Position numbers and translations under genes: made by a program | Shown: one piece after another, positions 53,687 to 62,673 of the stretch | How the letters are laid out: each line of letters begins with the position of its first letter | How positions within the stretch are numbered: position 1 is the stretch's first letter | The notes under the pieces: generated by a model | Told to the model about the DNA's origin: nothing | Seen by the model: only the letters and a program-made list of their open reading frames with translations | Database searches by the model: none | Source: VAZQ01 sp034669045 | GTDB lineage: Bacteria; Pseudomonadota; Alphaproteobacteria; Rhizobiales; Xanthobacteraceae | Reading direction: 5' to 3' | DNA length: 64,000 nt | NCBI GenBank assembly: GCA_034669045.1 | Contig: JAXDOD010000115.1 | Span: 1 to 64,000 of the forward strand

Positions 53687-54772
53687 TCACTCCGGCTGGA
53701 TGCCGGCTTTCTCGACCAGTTCGCGCACCGCCGGGATTTCCGCCGCCACCCGCGCCGCGAGCTGCTCGGGCGTACCGGCGACGACCTCGAAACCGGCCTT
53801 GCGCGAAAGCTCGCGCGCCTCTGGCCGCTGGAACGCGGCGCGGCTCTCGCGCACCAGGATCGCCAGAATATCCGGCGGTACCGCGGCGGGCGCGAACAGC
53901 GCGTTGAACGTGTCGGAGATGAAGCCCGGATAGCCGGCCTCGATCATGGTCGGGACCTCCGGCAACGAGAACCAGCGCTTCGCGCTGGTGACCGCGAGCG
54001 CGCGCAACTGGCCGTCCTTGATCAGGGACTCCGCCGCCGCCAGCGCGACCGAACCGACCTGCGTGGTGTTCGACAGCACCGCCTGCGCCGCCGGCCCGGC
54101 GCCGCGGAACGGCACGTGCACCATGTTGATGCCGGCGCGCAGCTTGAGCAGTTCGCCGGTGAGGTGCGACTTGGTGCCGGCGCCCGGGCTCGCATAGTTG
54201 AACTTGTTCGGATTGGCCTTGGCCTGCGCCACCAGGTCGGCAATCGTGTTGAGGCCGGAATCGGGGCGCACAACGAGGACGTTGGGCGCATTGACGAGCT
54301 CGGAGATCGGCGAAAAATCCTTGATCGGATCATAGGGCAGGTTCTTGAACAGCGCCGGATTGACCGCGATCGCCGTCGAGGTGAGCAGCAGCGTGTAGCC
54401 GTCGGGCGTCGCGCGCGCGACCTGGCCCATGCCGATGTTGCCGGCGGCGCCGCCGCGGTTGTCGACGATCACGTTCTGACCGAGCGACTGCGCAAGCGCG
54501 ATCGAGATGATGCGCGCGATGATGTCGGTCGGCCCGCCCGGCGCGAACGGCACGACCAGGGTGATCGGCCGCTCCGGATAGGCTTGCACGGGCATGGCCC
54601 ATGAACAAGCGGCGATGAATGCCAGCCAAGCCGTCGCGCTGCACCACGGCGCTCGTCCCCGCGAAAGCGGGGACCCGGATTTACTCAAAAACTGCGCCTG
54701 AGATCGGGATTCACACTTCAGCGCGAATGAGCGGACGGCACGAACCTGCGCGATTTCAAAATTCTCCGGCAT
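53687..54772 (-). CDS. Bug/TctC-type solute-binding protein with repeat at its N-terminus
   Basis: 361 aa from the ATG at 54770-54772 (GGGGAG upstream). The mature part is standard: YPERPITLVVPFAPGGPTDIIARI, VDNRGGAAGNIG, YASPGAGTKSHLTGELLK, VPFRGAGPAAQAVLS. Before it lies a hydrophobic signal-like segment (AWLAFIAACSWAMPVQA) and about 45 unusual residues; residues around SKSGSPLSRGRA are the translated CCCGCGAAAGCGG repeat. The repeat has probably displaced the original start. Pairs with the gene at 54829. Confidence 0.82.
   Translation of the reverse strand: MPENFEIAQVRAVRSFALKCESRSQAQFLSKSGSPLSRGRAPWCSATAWLAFIAACSWAMPVQAYPERPITLVVPFAPGGPTDIIARIISIALAQSLGQNVIVDNRGGAAGNIGMGQVARATPDGYTLLLTSTAIAVNPALFKNLPYDPIKDFSPISELVNAPNVLVVRPDSGLNTIADLVAQAKANPNKFNYASPGAGTKSHLTGELLKLRAGINMVHVPFRGAGPAAQAVLSNTTQVGSVALAAAESLIKDGQLRALAVTSAKRWFSLPEVPTMIEAGYPGFISDTFNALFAPAAVPPDILAILVRESRAAFQRPEARELSRKAGFEVVAGTPEQLAARVAAEIPAVRELVEKAGIQPE
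54651..54685. repeat. CCCGCGAAAGCGGGG repeat inside a reading frame
   Basis: GCTCGTCCCCGCGAAAGCGGGGACCCGGATTTACTC. Same family as 44223-44260 and 57074-57150. Here it is translated in the N-terminal region of the solute-binding protein. Confidence 0.85.
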
Positions 54773-54828
54773 TCGATTCTCCCCTGGCAGGCCGTGCGGC
54801 AACGCCTGCCCCATTCCGACCGCCGGCT

Positions 54829-55863
54829 CTATTTGCCCTCGATCAGCGCATTGGCGCGGGCGCGCACGTCGGCGGGCGCGGCGATGGTCGCCTCCGCGAT
54901 CTTCTGCGCCTCCTCGCCCGTCATCGGACTGATATCGGTCTTCGACTTCTCCGCCTCGGCCAGGAACTCGGGGTCCTTCATGGTCGCATCGAAGGCGCGG
55001 CGCACGGCCTCGACCCGATCACGCGGAACGCCCGCGTTGGTGACCAGGGGACGCGAGATCGCCGTGTCGGCCGAGATGAATTCGAGCACCTGGCGGTCGA
55101 TGTCGTTCTTGGCCAGCTCCTGCATGGTCGGTACGTCGGCGAGCTCCGGATTCCGCTTCAGGCCGACCTGCACCAGGATGACGATCTTCTTCTCGGCGAG
55201 CCACTGCGGCCGCGTCGACTTCCAGGATGCCCAGGAGTTGGAACCGCGTCCGCCCACTTCGCCGCGCTCCATGGCCAGGTTCACGTCGTTGCCGCCCGGA
55301 TAGCCGGTGACGATCTTGAACTTGGTGCCGACGAGCTGGTTGAGCGCGTAGGGATAGAGGTAAGAGCCGCTGGCGACGCCGGTGGCGCCCACCACCAGCT
55401 CCCGCTGCATCACGTCCTGGATGGTGTGGATGTTGGTCGTGTGCCAGGAATTGGTGACGTTCGGCGTGTCGGTGGTGTTGCCGATCCAGTTGAACTCGCG
55501 CACGTCGTATTTCACGCCGGCGGCGCCGGTGGCCTGATGCACCGCGAGATTCTGCGACAGCGCCACCATCACGGTGCCGTCCTTGGGCGCCACATTGGCG
55601 AGCCAGTTGGCGACCAGCATCTGGCCGGCGCCCGGCATGTTGCTGGCGACGACCGTGGGCGTGCCCGGGATGTGCTTGCCGATATGGCGCGCCACCATGC
55701 GCATGCGCAGGTCGTAGTCGCCTCCGGGCGAGGTGCCGACCGCCATGGTGATGGTCTTGCCGCGATAGAAATCAGCCACCGATTGCGCAAGGGCCGGCGA
55801 AGCGGCCAGCGCCAACACCGGCAAGGCTGTGAAGACCGCGGACAAAGCCCGGCATTGCGCCAT
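54829..55863 (-). CDS. Tripartite tricarboxylate transporter-type solute-binding protein
   Basis: 344 aa. Signal peptide (1-27, PALA). FYRGKTITMAVGTSPGGDYDLRMRMVARHIGKHIPGTP, NMPGAGQMLVANWL, and ITGYPGGNDVNLAMERGEVGG. This is the divergent TctC subgroup. It precedes the second solute-binding gene by about 55 nt on the same strand. No permease genes follow. Confidence 0.9.
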   Translation of the reverse strand: MAQCRALSAVFTALPVLALAASPALAQSVADFYRGKTITMAVGTSPGGDYDLRMRMVARHIGKHIPGTPTVVASNMPGAGQMLVANWLANVAPKDGTVMVALSQNLAVHQATGAAGVKYDVREFNWIGNTTDTPNVTNSWHTTNIHTIQDVMQRELVVGATGVASGSYLYPYALNQLVGTKFKIVTGYPGGNDVNLAMERGEVGGRGSNSWASWKSTRPQWLAEKKIVILVQVGLKRNPELADVPTMQELAKNDIDRQVLEFISADTAISRPLVTNAGVPRDRVEAVRRAFDATMKDPEFLAEAEKSKTDISPMTGEEAQKIAEATIAAPADVRARANALIEGK

Positions 55864-56147
55864 TGTTCTTCTCCCGAACCAGAACCGCGGACCGCGCGTC
55901 GCAGCGCGCATTTCCCGCGCGGCCGCCTTACGATAGGGGGGATGGCGGCTGACACAAGGCCCTGCTCCATCCGGCCGCTGGAACAATTCGACACGGGCCG
56001 GTCCGCTTGTGGACCGCGCCCGGGGCATCTGTTGAAAACCTCGTGGATGAGCCTGTGCGCTATCCTGTGGGTCGAGCATTCCGGAGGCTCGGATAACCTG
56101 GCCGGACCTGTGCACAACGGCCGGGGAAAACCGGGGAAAAGGAATCC

Positions 56148-57041
56148 ATGGTCGTGAGCCCGACGCCGACCGGTTCGAGCATCGTCGCCAGGATTGCGAC
56201 CGACCGGACCCGGGCCGAGCGCATCGTCGATCTGGTCGCCGAGAGCTTCGATGGGACGGACACGATCGCCGGCATGAGCGAGGAAACGCCGGGCGACTGG
56301 ACCGTGGCCATCCACTTCGGCGCGCCGCCGAACGAGACGGCCGTGCGCGCCCTCATCGCCATGGCGGCCGGCGTCGAGGCGGCCAATGCGGCGGTGTTCG
56401 AGCCGGTGGCCGCCCAGGACTGGGTCAAGGCGAGCCTCGAAGGCTTGGCACCCGTGCAGGCGGGGCGCTTCCTGGTGCATGGGGCCCACGATCGCGCGCG
56501 CCTGCCGGCAAACCGCATCGGCATCGAGATCGAGGCGGCGCTCGCCTTCGGCACCGGCCATCACGGTACGACCCGCGGCTGCCTGCTCGCGCTCGACCAA
56601 ATGCTGCGGGCGCGCCACCCGCGGCGCATTCTCGACTTCGGCACCGGTTCGGGCGTGCTGGCGATCGCGGCCGCCAAGGCGCTGCGCCGGCCGGTGCTGG
56701 CGAGCGACATCGACCCCAGCGCGGTGCGCATCGCGCGCGACAATGCGCGGCTCAACCGCGTGGGCACGCTGCTCAAGGTCGTGCACGCGGCCGGCGTCGG
56801 CGCGCGGCGCCTGCGCGGACACGCGTGCTTCGACCTGGTCCTCGCCAATATTTTGCTCGGCCCGCTGCAACGGCTGGCCGCGCCGCTGGCGAAGCTCGTC
56901 GCGCCGGGCGGACGGGTGGTGCTGTCCGGCCTGTTGCGCTCGCAGGGCCATGCCGCGCTCGCCGCCTACCGGGCGCAGGGCCTGGTGCTGGAACGCCGTA
57001 TCGCGCTCGACGGGTGGGTGACGCTGGTGCTGCGCCGCTGA
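56148..57041 (+). CDS. prmA: Ribosomal protein L11 methyltransferase
   Basis: 297 aa. C-terminal methyltransferase domain: GIEIEAALAFGTGHHGTTRGCLLALDQML, ILDFGTGSGVLAIAAAKALRRPVLASDIDPSAVRIARDNARLN, FDLVLANILLGPLQRLA. N-terminal substrate-binding domain (1-90) is present. It trimethylates L11. Usually close to pepP in this order, as here. Confidence 0.93.
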   Translation: MVVSPTPTGSSIVARIATDRTRAERIVDLVAESFDGTDTIAGMSEETPGDWTVAIHFGAPPNETAVRALIAMAAGVEAANAAVFEPVAAQDWVKASLEGLAPVQAGRFLVHGAHDRARLPANRIGIEIEAALAFGTGHHGTTRGCLLALDQMLRARHPRRILDFGTGSGVLAIAAAKALRRPVLASDIDPSAVRIARDNARLNRVGTLLKVVHAAGVGARRLRGHACFDLVLANILLGPLQRLAAPLAKLVAPGGRVVLSGLLRSQGHAALAAYRAQGLVLERRIALDGWVTLVLRR

Positions 57042-57073
57042 GCGCCGGCCGGTCAGGTTGATCCGCATCCTCC

Positions 57074-57150
57074 GCTCATTCCCGCGCGAGCAGGAATCCA
57101 GACTTCGATCCATATGTTCCTTCTGGGTCCCTGCTTCCGCGGCGACGAGC
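57074..57150. repeat. CCCGCG-type inverted repeat pair
   Basis: GCTCATTCCCGCGCGAGCAGGAATCCAG followed in opposite orientation by CTGGGTCCCTGCTTCCGCGGCGACGAGCG. The frame of pepP is open through it, but the gene starts at 57178. Confidence 0.8.
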
Positions 57151-57177
57151 GCGATTGGGAATGCTAAGGTCCTCGCC

Positions 57178-59007
57178 ATGTTCGAAGCCAAGTTCCAGAC
57201 CTTCGACGACCCGGCCGAGCGCGCCGCGAGCGCGCCGCGCGTCAGGGCGCTGCGCACCGAACTCGCGCGCCGTGGCCTCACCGGCTTCATCGTGCCGCGC
57301 GCCGACCGCCACCAGAACGAATACGTGCCGGCATCCGAGGAGCGGCTGGCCTGGCTGAGCGGATTTTCCGGCTCGGCCGGCAGCGCGCTGGTGCTCATGG
57401 AGCGCGCGCTGCTGTTCGTCGACGGCCGCTATACCCTGCAGGTGCGCGACCAGGTGGACACCTCGCTGTTCGAGATCGCGCATGCGGTCGACACGCCGCC
57501 GCACCAATGGATCGAGCAGAACCTCACGGGCGCCGACCGCCTGGGCTATGATCCCTGGCTGCACACCGTCGCCGACGCCGAACGGCTCGCCAAGGCCTGT
57601 GCGGCCGCCGGCGCGACCCTGATCGCGGTCGAGCCCAACCTGATCGATGCGCTCTGGACCGACCGCCCGCCGCCGCCGCTCGGCCCGGTCGTGCTGCACG
57701 AGCTGCGCTTCGCCGGCGAGGAGGCCGCGACCAAGCTCGCGCAGCTCCGCCCCGAGATCGCCAGGCTCAAGGCCGGCGCCCTCATCGTCTCCGACCCGCA
57801 TGCAGTGGCCTGGATCTTCAACATCCGCGGCTCCGACGTCGCCCACACGCCGCTGCCGCTCGCCTTCGCGAGCATCCCGCGCCAGGGTCGTCCCGCGCTC
57901 TATGTCGACGGCCGCAAGCTCTCCAACGAGGTGCGCGATCGCCTGGAAGCGCTCACCGACGTGCGCGAGCCCGACGACTTCACGCGCGACCTCGCCGTGC
58001 TCGGCAAGGAGCGAAAGACCGTTCGCCTCGACCAGGCGACCGCGGCCGACGCCATCGCGCGCATCGTCGCCAACAACGGCGGCAAGGTGACGCGTGGCGC
58101 CGATCCGATCGCATTGATGAAGGCCGTGAAAAACCCGGTCGAGATCGAAGGTGCGCGCGCGGCGCACCGGCGCGATGGCGCGGCGGTGGTCCGCTTCCTC
58201 GCCTGGCTCGACCGCGAGGCGCCAAGCGGCGAGCTGACCGAGATCGCCGCGGTCGAGGCGCTCGAGAGCTTCCGCCGCGGGACCAACCTGCTCAAGGACG
58301 TGTCATTTCCGACCATCGCCGGCGCCGGTCCCGACGGCGCCATCGTGCATTACCGCGTCACCCGCAAGACCAACCGCCCGATCACGCCGGGCGAGCTTTT
58401 CCTGGTCGACTCCGGCGCCCAGTACCAGGACGGCACCACCGACATCACCCGCACGATCGCCATCGGCGAGCCCACCGCCGAGATGCGCGAGCGCTTCACC
58501 CGCGTGCTCAAGGGCCACATCGCCATCGCGCGCGCGGTCTTCCCCGACGGCACCACCGGCGCGCAGCTCGATTCGTTCGCGCGCGCGCCGCTGTGGGAAG
58601 CCGGGCTCGACTTTGATCACGGCACCGGCCACGGCGTCGGCAGCTATCTGTCGGTGCATGAGGGCCCGGCCCGCCTGTCCAAGCTCGGCACCGCCGCGCT
58701 TAAGCGCGGCATGATCCTCTCCAACGAGCCTGGATATTACAAGACGGGGGCCTATGGCATCCGCATCGAGAACCTGCTGCTGGTCACCGAAGCCCCCGCG
58801 GTCGCCGGCGCCGAGAAGCCGCTCAACGCTTTCGAAACCCTCACGCTGGTGCCGATCGACCGCCGGCTGGTGCAGCGCGACCTGTTGACCGCGGACGAGA
58901 CCCGCTGGCTCGACACCTATCACGCCCGCGTCGCGACGGCGCTGGCGCCGCTGCTCGATGCCGAAACGCGCCGGTGGCTCGAAGCGGCGACGCGGCCGCT
59001 AAGTTGA
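57178..59007 (+). CDS. pepP: Xaa-Pro aminopeptidase (M24B)
   Basis: 609 aa. Two N-terminal creatinase-like domains (about 10-290) are followed by the pita-bread domain with metal ligands in VDSGAQYQDGTTDITRT (Asp, Asp), HGTGHGVGSYLSVHEGP (His), LSNEPGYYK (Glu) and IENLLLV (Glu). It removes residues before proline. Length and order are those of the three-domain Xaa-Pro aminopeptidase. ATG 57178 begins MFEAKFQTFDDP; an ORF extension upstream is repeat sequence. Confidence 0.95.
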   Translation: MFEAKFQTFDDPAERAASAPRVRALRTELARRGLTGFIVPRADRHQNEYVPASEERLAWLSGFSGSAGSALVLMERALLFVDGRYTLQVRDQVDTSLFEIAHAVDTPPHQWIEQNLTGADRLGYDPWLHTVADAERLAKACAAAGATLIAVEPNLIDALWTDRPPPPLGPVVLHELRFAGEEAATKLAQLRPEIARLKAGALIVSDPHAVAWIFNIRGSDVAHTPLPLAFASIPRQGRPALYVDGRKLSNEVRDRLEALTDVREPDDFTRDLAVLGKERKTVRLDQATAADAIARIVANNGGKVTRGADPIALMKAVKNPVEIEGARAAHRRDGAAVVRFLAWLDREAPSGELTEIAAVEALESFRRGTNLLKDVSFPTIAGAGPDGAIVHYRVTRKTNRPITPGELFLVDSGAQYQDGTTDITRTIAIGEPTAEMRERFTRVLKGHIAIARAVFPDGTTGAQLDSFARAPLWEAGLDFDHGTGHGVGSYLSVHEGPARLSKLGTAALKRGMILSNEPGYYKTGAYGIRIENLLLVTEAPAVAGAEKPLNAFETLTLVPIDRRLVQRDLLTADETRWLDTYHARVATALAPLLDAETRRWLEAATRPLS

Positions 59008-59090
59008 TTTTTCTTCAAAGCTGGGCACGTGCAGGGCTGCCCAGTTGCAGATTGAATGGAAGTTGGAAGATTTTGTGTAACCTGCCTCGA

Positions 59091-59114
59091 CAAATAGAAC
59101 GATAGTTCTTGTTG
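59091..59114 (+). promoter_or_regulatory. Palindromic operator / promoter of the ABC-DsrE operon
   Basis: CAA-AT-AGAAC-GATA-GTTCT-TG-TTG: outer CAA/TTG and inner AGAAC/GTTCT are symmetric about one centre. TTGTTG (59109-59114), 16-nt spacer and TATTAC (59131-59136) form a promoter, so the palindrome covers the -35. Repressor or activator unknown. Confidence 0.6.
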
Positions 59115-59160
59115 ACGATGACGTTCGCGCTATTACTTTGACATCCAGGGAGATCGCCCC

Positions 59161-60204
59161 ATGAGCTGCTGCGACGAATCCACCGCCCGCGTGCCCAGCA
59201 CCGACGTCTCGCGCCGCTCCGTGCTCAAGGGCGCGGCGGTGATCGCGAGCGTCATCCCGGCGGCACGCCCCGCCGGTGCGCAAGCGCAGGGCAAGAAGAT
59301 CAAGCTCGCCTATTGCAGCCAGCTCCTGTGCGGCGTGCCCTACGAGGTTGCGCGCTCGGGCGGCCATTTCAAGAATCACGGCCTCGACGTGGAGCTGGTC
59401 TATACCCGCGGCGGCAGCGCGGCGATGCAGGCGCTGATCGGGGGCGCGGTCGACTACGGCGCGACCTCGCTCGACGTGGCGATCACGGCCTTCGCCAACG
59501 TCGGGGCCGACATCCGCCGCTTCGCCGTCACCGGACGGCTGCCGCTGTTCGCCGTGGTCACCGCGCCGAAGACCGCAGGCACGATCCATTCCATGAAGGA
59601 TCTGGAAGGCAAGACCGTCGCGGTCTCCGGCCTCGGCAATGCCGATCACGCGCTGACGCTCTATCTTCTCAAGCAGGCCGGAGCCGACGCCGGCAAGGTC
59701 AAGTTCGCGACCATGGGCGTCAACCTGCTCGAGGCGCTGCGCCAGGGGCAGGTCGATGCCGGCCTGGTGCAGGAGCCGGCGCTGACGCTGCTCTCGAAGT
59801 CCGGCGCGCGCGTCCTGGTCAACGGCATGGACCTCACCGACGCACGCCGCTATCTCGGCGGCACCTACGAGTTCATGGGAGTCGCCGTGCGCGGCAAGGA
59901 GTTCGAGCAGCGCAGGGCCGAAATGGTCCCGCTCACGCAGGCGCTCTCCGATTCGCTCAAGGCCTTGCGGATCATGAGCGGCGAAGAGCTGATCGGCGCA
60001 CTGCCGAAGGAAATGACGACCGGACTCGACATCAAGGAGTTCGCCGGCATCCTGGTGCGCTACCGCAGCTCCTTGTATCCCGAGACCGTGTCCATCGACC
60101 TCGCTGCCGCGCAACGCGTGGCGCAGAGCCTCATCATCGGCGGCCTGCTCAAGCCCGATGCCAGCATTTCCGGGCTGCACGATACGTCGATCGTAGGGAG
60201 CTAG
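59161..60204 (+). CDS. Tat-exported ABC solute-binding protein of the DsrE operon
   Basis: 347 aa. MSCCDE start (Cys3-Cys4), then a twin-arginine signal SRRSVLKGAAVIASVIPAARPAGAQA. NMT1-like fold: KIKLAYCSQLLCGVPYEVARSGGHFKNHGLDVELVY, GGSAAMQALIGGAVDYGATSLDVAI. The folded, Tat-exported form suggests a cofactor or thiol/metal ligand. First gene of an importer operon that continues with an IscU-like and a DsrE-like gene. Confidence 0.87.
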   Translation: MSCCDESTARVPSTDVSRRSVLKGAAVIASVIPAARPAGAQAQGKKIKLAYCSQLLCGVPYEVARSGGHFKNHGLDVELVYTRGGSAAMQALIGGAVDYGATSLDVAITAFANVGADIRRFAVTGRLPLFAVVTAPKTAGTIHSMKDLEGKTVAVSGLGNADHALTLYLLKQAGADAGKVKFATMGVNLLEALRQGQVDAGLVQEPALTLLSKSGARVLVNGMDLTDARRYLGGTYEFMGVAVRGKEFEQRRAEMVPLTQALSDSLKALRIMSGEELIGALPKEMTTGLDIKEFAGILVRYRSSLYPETVSIDLAAAQRVAQSLIIGGLLKPDASISGLHDTSIVGS

Positions 60205-60207
60205 ACC

Positions 60208-60966
60208 CTGCGCGTCCGTGACCTGACGATTTCCTACGGCGGCGAGCCGGTGCTGGAAGGGGCGAGCCTCGCCGTCGACGCCTGCCAGTTCGTGAGCCTG
60301 GTCGGGCCGTCGGGCTCGGGCAAATCGAGCCTGCTGCGCGCCGTCATCGGCCTGCAGACGCCGCTCGCCGGCACGGTCGACGCGGAGGTGCCGACCTCCG
60401 ACATCGGCATGCTGTTCCAGGACGACGCCCTGCTGCCGTGGAAGAACGCGCGCGACAACGTCGCGCTCGGCTTGAGCTTCCGCAATGTCGGACGCAAGAG
60501 CGCGCTGGTGCAGGCCGATTATTGGCTCGACCGGGTCGGGCTTGCGGGCTTCGAATATCGCTATCCGCGCCACCTCAGCGGCGGCCAGAGGAAGCGGGTC
60601 GCGATCGCGCAGGTGCTGGCGCTGATGCCGAAGCTGCTGCTGATGGACGAGCCGTTCGCCTCGCTCGATGCCATCGTGCGCGCGCGCATCATCCAGGACG
60701 TCGCCGAGCTGGTGGGGCGCGAATGCATCAGCGCGCTGCTGGTCACGCACGACCTCGAAGAGGCGATCGCGCTCTCCGACCGCATCTATCTCCTCTCGCA
60801 AGGACCGCGCGCCCACATCACCCGCGAATACGCGGTGCCGCTGCCGCGGCCGCGCGATCCGGTGCGCGCGCGCATGCATCCGGCCTTCGCGCCGCTCTAC
60901 GAGACACTCTGGAACGACCTGTCGCGCGAAGTCGACCGCGACCAGCACGCGCAGGCGGCGGAATGA
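60208..60966 (+). CDS. ABC transporter ATP-binding protein (probable CTG start)
   Basis: 253 aa if started at CTG 60208. The conserved first strand LRVRDLTISYGGEPVLEG needs codons from 60208; the first ATG/GTG/TTG in frame is the GTG at 60250, which would remove it. GGGAG (60196-60200) precedes the CTG at a good distance. Walker A GPSGSGKSS, Q-loop LFQDDALLPW, signature LSGGQRKR, Walker B LLLMDEPFASLD, switch HDLEEA. Powers the importer. Confidence 0.88.
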   Translation: MRVRDLTISYGGEPVLEGASLAVDACQFVSLVGPSGSGKSSLLRAVIGLQTPLAGTVDAEVPTSDIGMLFQDDALLPWKNARDNVALGLSFRNVGRKSALVQADYWLDRVGLAGFEYRYPRHLSGGQRKRVAIAQVLALMPKLLLMDEPFASLDAIVRARIIQDVAELVGRECISALLVTHDLEEAIALSDRIYLLSQGPRAHITREYAVPLPRPRDPVRARMHPAFAPLYETLWNDLSREVDRDQHAQAAE

Positions 60967-61023
60967 GCAAGATTGTTCTTGAGTCATCGCGGGACCATCG
61001 CAAGGACCGGCCCGGAGTGACGC

Positions 61024-61791
61024 GTGGATAGAGCGATGCTGATGAACCCGCGTTACGCCTGGCTGCGCCAGCTCATCGCCTTCGGACTGCTGCTGATCGT
61101 GTGGGAAGCGGCGGGCCGCGCCGGCATGCTCAATCCGCTGTTCATGCCGATGCCGAGCAAGATCGGGTCCGCGCTCTATGAGCTGTTCGCGGACGGCCGC
61201 ATCTGGCCGCATCTGGAGGCGACGTTCACCGCGGCGCTCGCCGGCCTCGCGCTCGGCATTGTCGCCGGCATTCTGCTGGGCGTCATCGGCGCGCTGGTGC
61301 CGCTGATCGCCGAGCTGCTTGAACCGGTGATGACGCTGCTCAACGCCATCCCGCGCGTGATCCTGGCGCCGCTGTTCGTGATCTGGCTCGGCATCGGCAT
61401 TGCGTCGAAAGTGGCGCTCGCCTTCATCCTGGTCGCGGTGCTGATCTTCTTCACGGTCTTCACCGGAATCCGGCATGTCGACCGCAAGCTGGTCGAGCGC
61501 ATCGTGACGCTCGGCGGCGGGCGCTGGGACCTGGTGCGTCACGTCTACCTGCCGTCGGTCACCGCCTGGGTGCTCGGCAACATGAAGGTGGCGGTCGGCT
61601 TTGCCTTCACCGGGGCGGTGGTCGGCGAGTTCGTGGCGGCGAGCCAGGGGCTCGGCTATCTGCTCTCGTTTGCGCAAAGCACCTACAATTCGGCGCTGAT
61701 GCTCGCGCTGGTGGTGCTGATCATGGCGGTCGTGCTGGTGATTTTCGCGCTCGCCGGGCGGCTGGAGCGATATCTCCTGCGTTGGAATTGA
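61024..61791 (+). CDS. ABC transporter permease
   Basis: 255 aa, about six membrane helices. EAA loop: ERIVTLGGGRWDLVRHVYLPSVTAWVLGN. Family of SsuC/TauC-type (nitrate/sulfonate/taurine) permeases. Follows the ATPase by 57 nt. Confidence 0.93.
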   Translation: MDRAMLMNPRYAWLRQLIAFGLLLIVWEAAGRAGMLNPLFMPMPSKIGSALYELFADGRIWPHLEATFTAALAGLALGIVAGILLGVIGALVPLIAELLEPVMTLLNAIPRVILAPLFVIWLGIGIASKVALAFILVAVLIFFTVFTGIRHVDRKLVERIVTLGGGRWDLVRHVYLPSVTAWVLGNMKVAVGFAFTGAVVGEFVAASQGLGYLLSFAQSTYNSALMLALVVLIMAVVLVIFALAGRLERYLLRWN

Positions 61792-61793
61792 CG

Positions 61794-62261
61794 ATGACCG
61801 CGATTTGCCGGCAGGCGTGCTGCAGCGTAACGCCGCGTCTCACCGTCAGCGAGCTGTTCGAGCGCGGCTATCGGCGCAATCGCGCGGCGCCGCTGCCGAT
61901 CGAAGGGCCGACCTGCGCGGATGCGCACGGCAACACGGCGCGCTTTTCGCTCGACGTCGCGGACGGCAGGATCACGGGCGTGGGCTTTCGCGCCTCGCAC
62001 TGCGCCACGCTGATCGCCTATTGCGAGTTCATCGCCGAGACCATCCCGGGCTTCCAACCCGACATCGCCATCGAAATGACCGCCACGGGTCTGGTCGCGG
62101 GCGTGCCGGGCGTCCCCGCGCTCAAGCGCGAACGCGCGGTGCTGGCGGTCGCTGCAATGCGCGCGGCGCTGGCGGCAGCGACGACATCATCACCCGTCTT
62201 TCCGGGGGGCGCCGAAGGCGTGAGCCGCAATGATAACACGGATATCGGGAGAGCCACATGA
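61794..62261 (+). CDS. IscU/NifU-like Fe-S scaffold protein, incomplete ligand set
   Basis: 155 aa. The IscU fold is suggested by PTCADAHGNTARFSLDVADGRITGVGFRASHCATLIAYCEFI. Cys41 followed by Asp43 and Cys70 fit two of the usual three scaffold cysteines. The third (usually H-C-S near the C-terminal helix) is absent; the segment reads KRERAVLAVAAMRAAL. Cys5, Cys9 and Cys10 add a Cys cluster at the N-terminus. It starts 3 nt after the permease stop. The role could be sulfur or metal handling. Confidence 0.8.
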   Translation: MTAICRQACCSVTPRLTVSELFERGYRRNRAAPLPIEGPTCADAHGNTARFSLDVADGRITGVGFRASHCATLIAYCEFIAETIPGFQPDIAIEMTATGLVAGVPGVPALKRERAVLAVAAMRAALAAATTSSPVFPGGAEGVSRNDNTDIGRAT

Positions 62262-62596
62262 AAGTCGCCTACATCTTCGCCACCCAGCGCCACAACGTCT
62301 CCTACGTGCTCGCCAAGATGATCCTGCCGCAGCTCGAGGAGAACCGGCACGGCGTCGACGTGGTCGGCATGTTCTTCTTCGAGGACAACAACTACGTCCT
62401 GGTCGACGGCAATCCGATCGGCGCGCGCCTCGCCAAGGTCGCCAAGGACAAGGGCATGCTGCTGATGGGCTGCGACCAGTGCTGCTACGAGCGCGAGATC
62501 GCCGACAAGCTGTTTGCGGGCGTGCCGATCGGCTGCTTCCCCGATCTCTACAAGGCGCTGTCGGGCAACATGCCGGACCAGATCATCACGCTCTGA
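62258..62596 (+). CDS. DsrE-like sulfurtransferase-fold protein
   Basis: 112 aa. DsrE/DsrF-type fold: KVAYIFATQRHNVSYVLAKMILPQLEENRHGVDVVGMFFFEDNNYVL and GMLLMGCDQCCYEREIADKLF, IGCFPDLY. Cys72, Cys75, Cys76 and Cys93 are candidates for sulfur transfer. The start overlaps the preceding gene by four bases. I recall a related group annotated SaoD in selenium/sulfur-linked ABC operons, but that is memory and not certain. Confidence 0.82.
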   Translation: MKVAYIFATQRHNVSYVLAKMILPQLEENRHGVDVVGMFFFEDNNYVLVDGNPIGARLAKVAKDKGMLLMGCDQCCYEREIADKLFAGVPIGCFPDLYKALSGNMPDQIITL

Positions 62597-62673
62597 CCGG
62601 CGGCCATCGCCGGCGGAACTTTTATTACAGCCGCGCGTTGGACTTTCGATCTTCACTCACCGCGAGGCGGACC

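Noticed and set aside
58999..61677. 892-codon minus frame opposite the importer operon
   Set aside because: Antisense of well-supported ABC genes.
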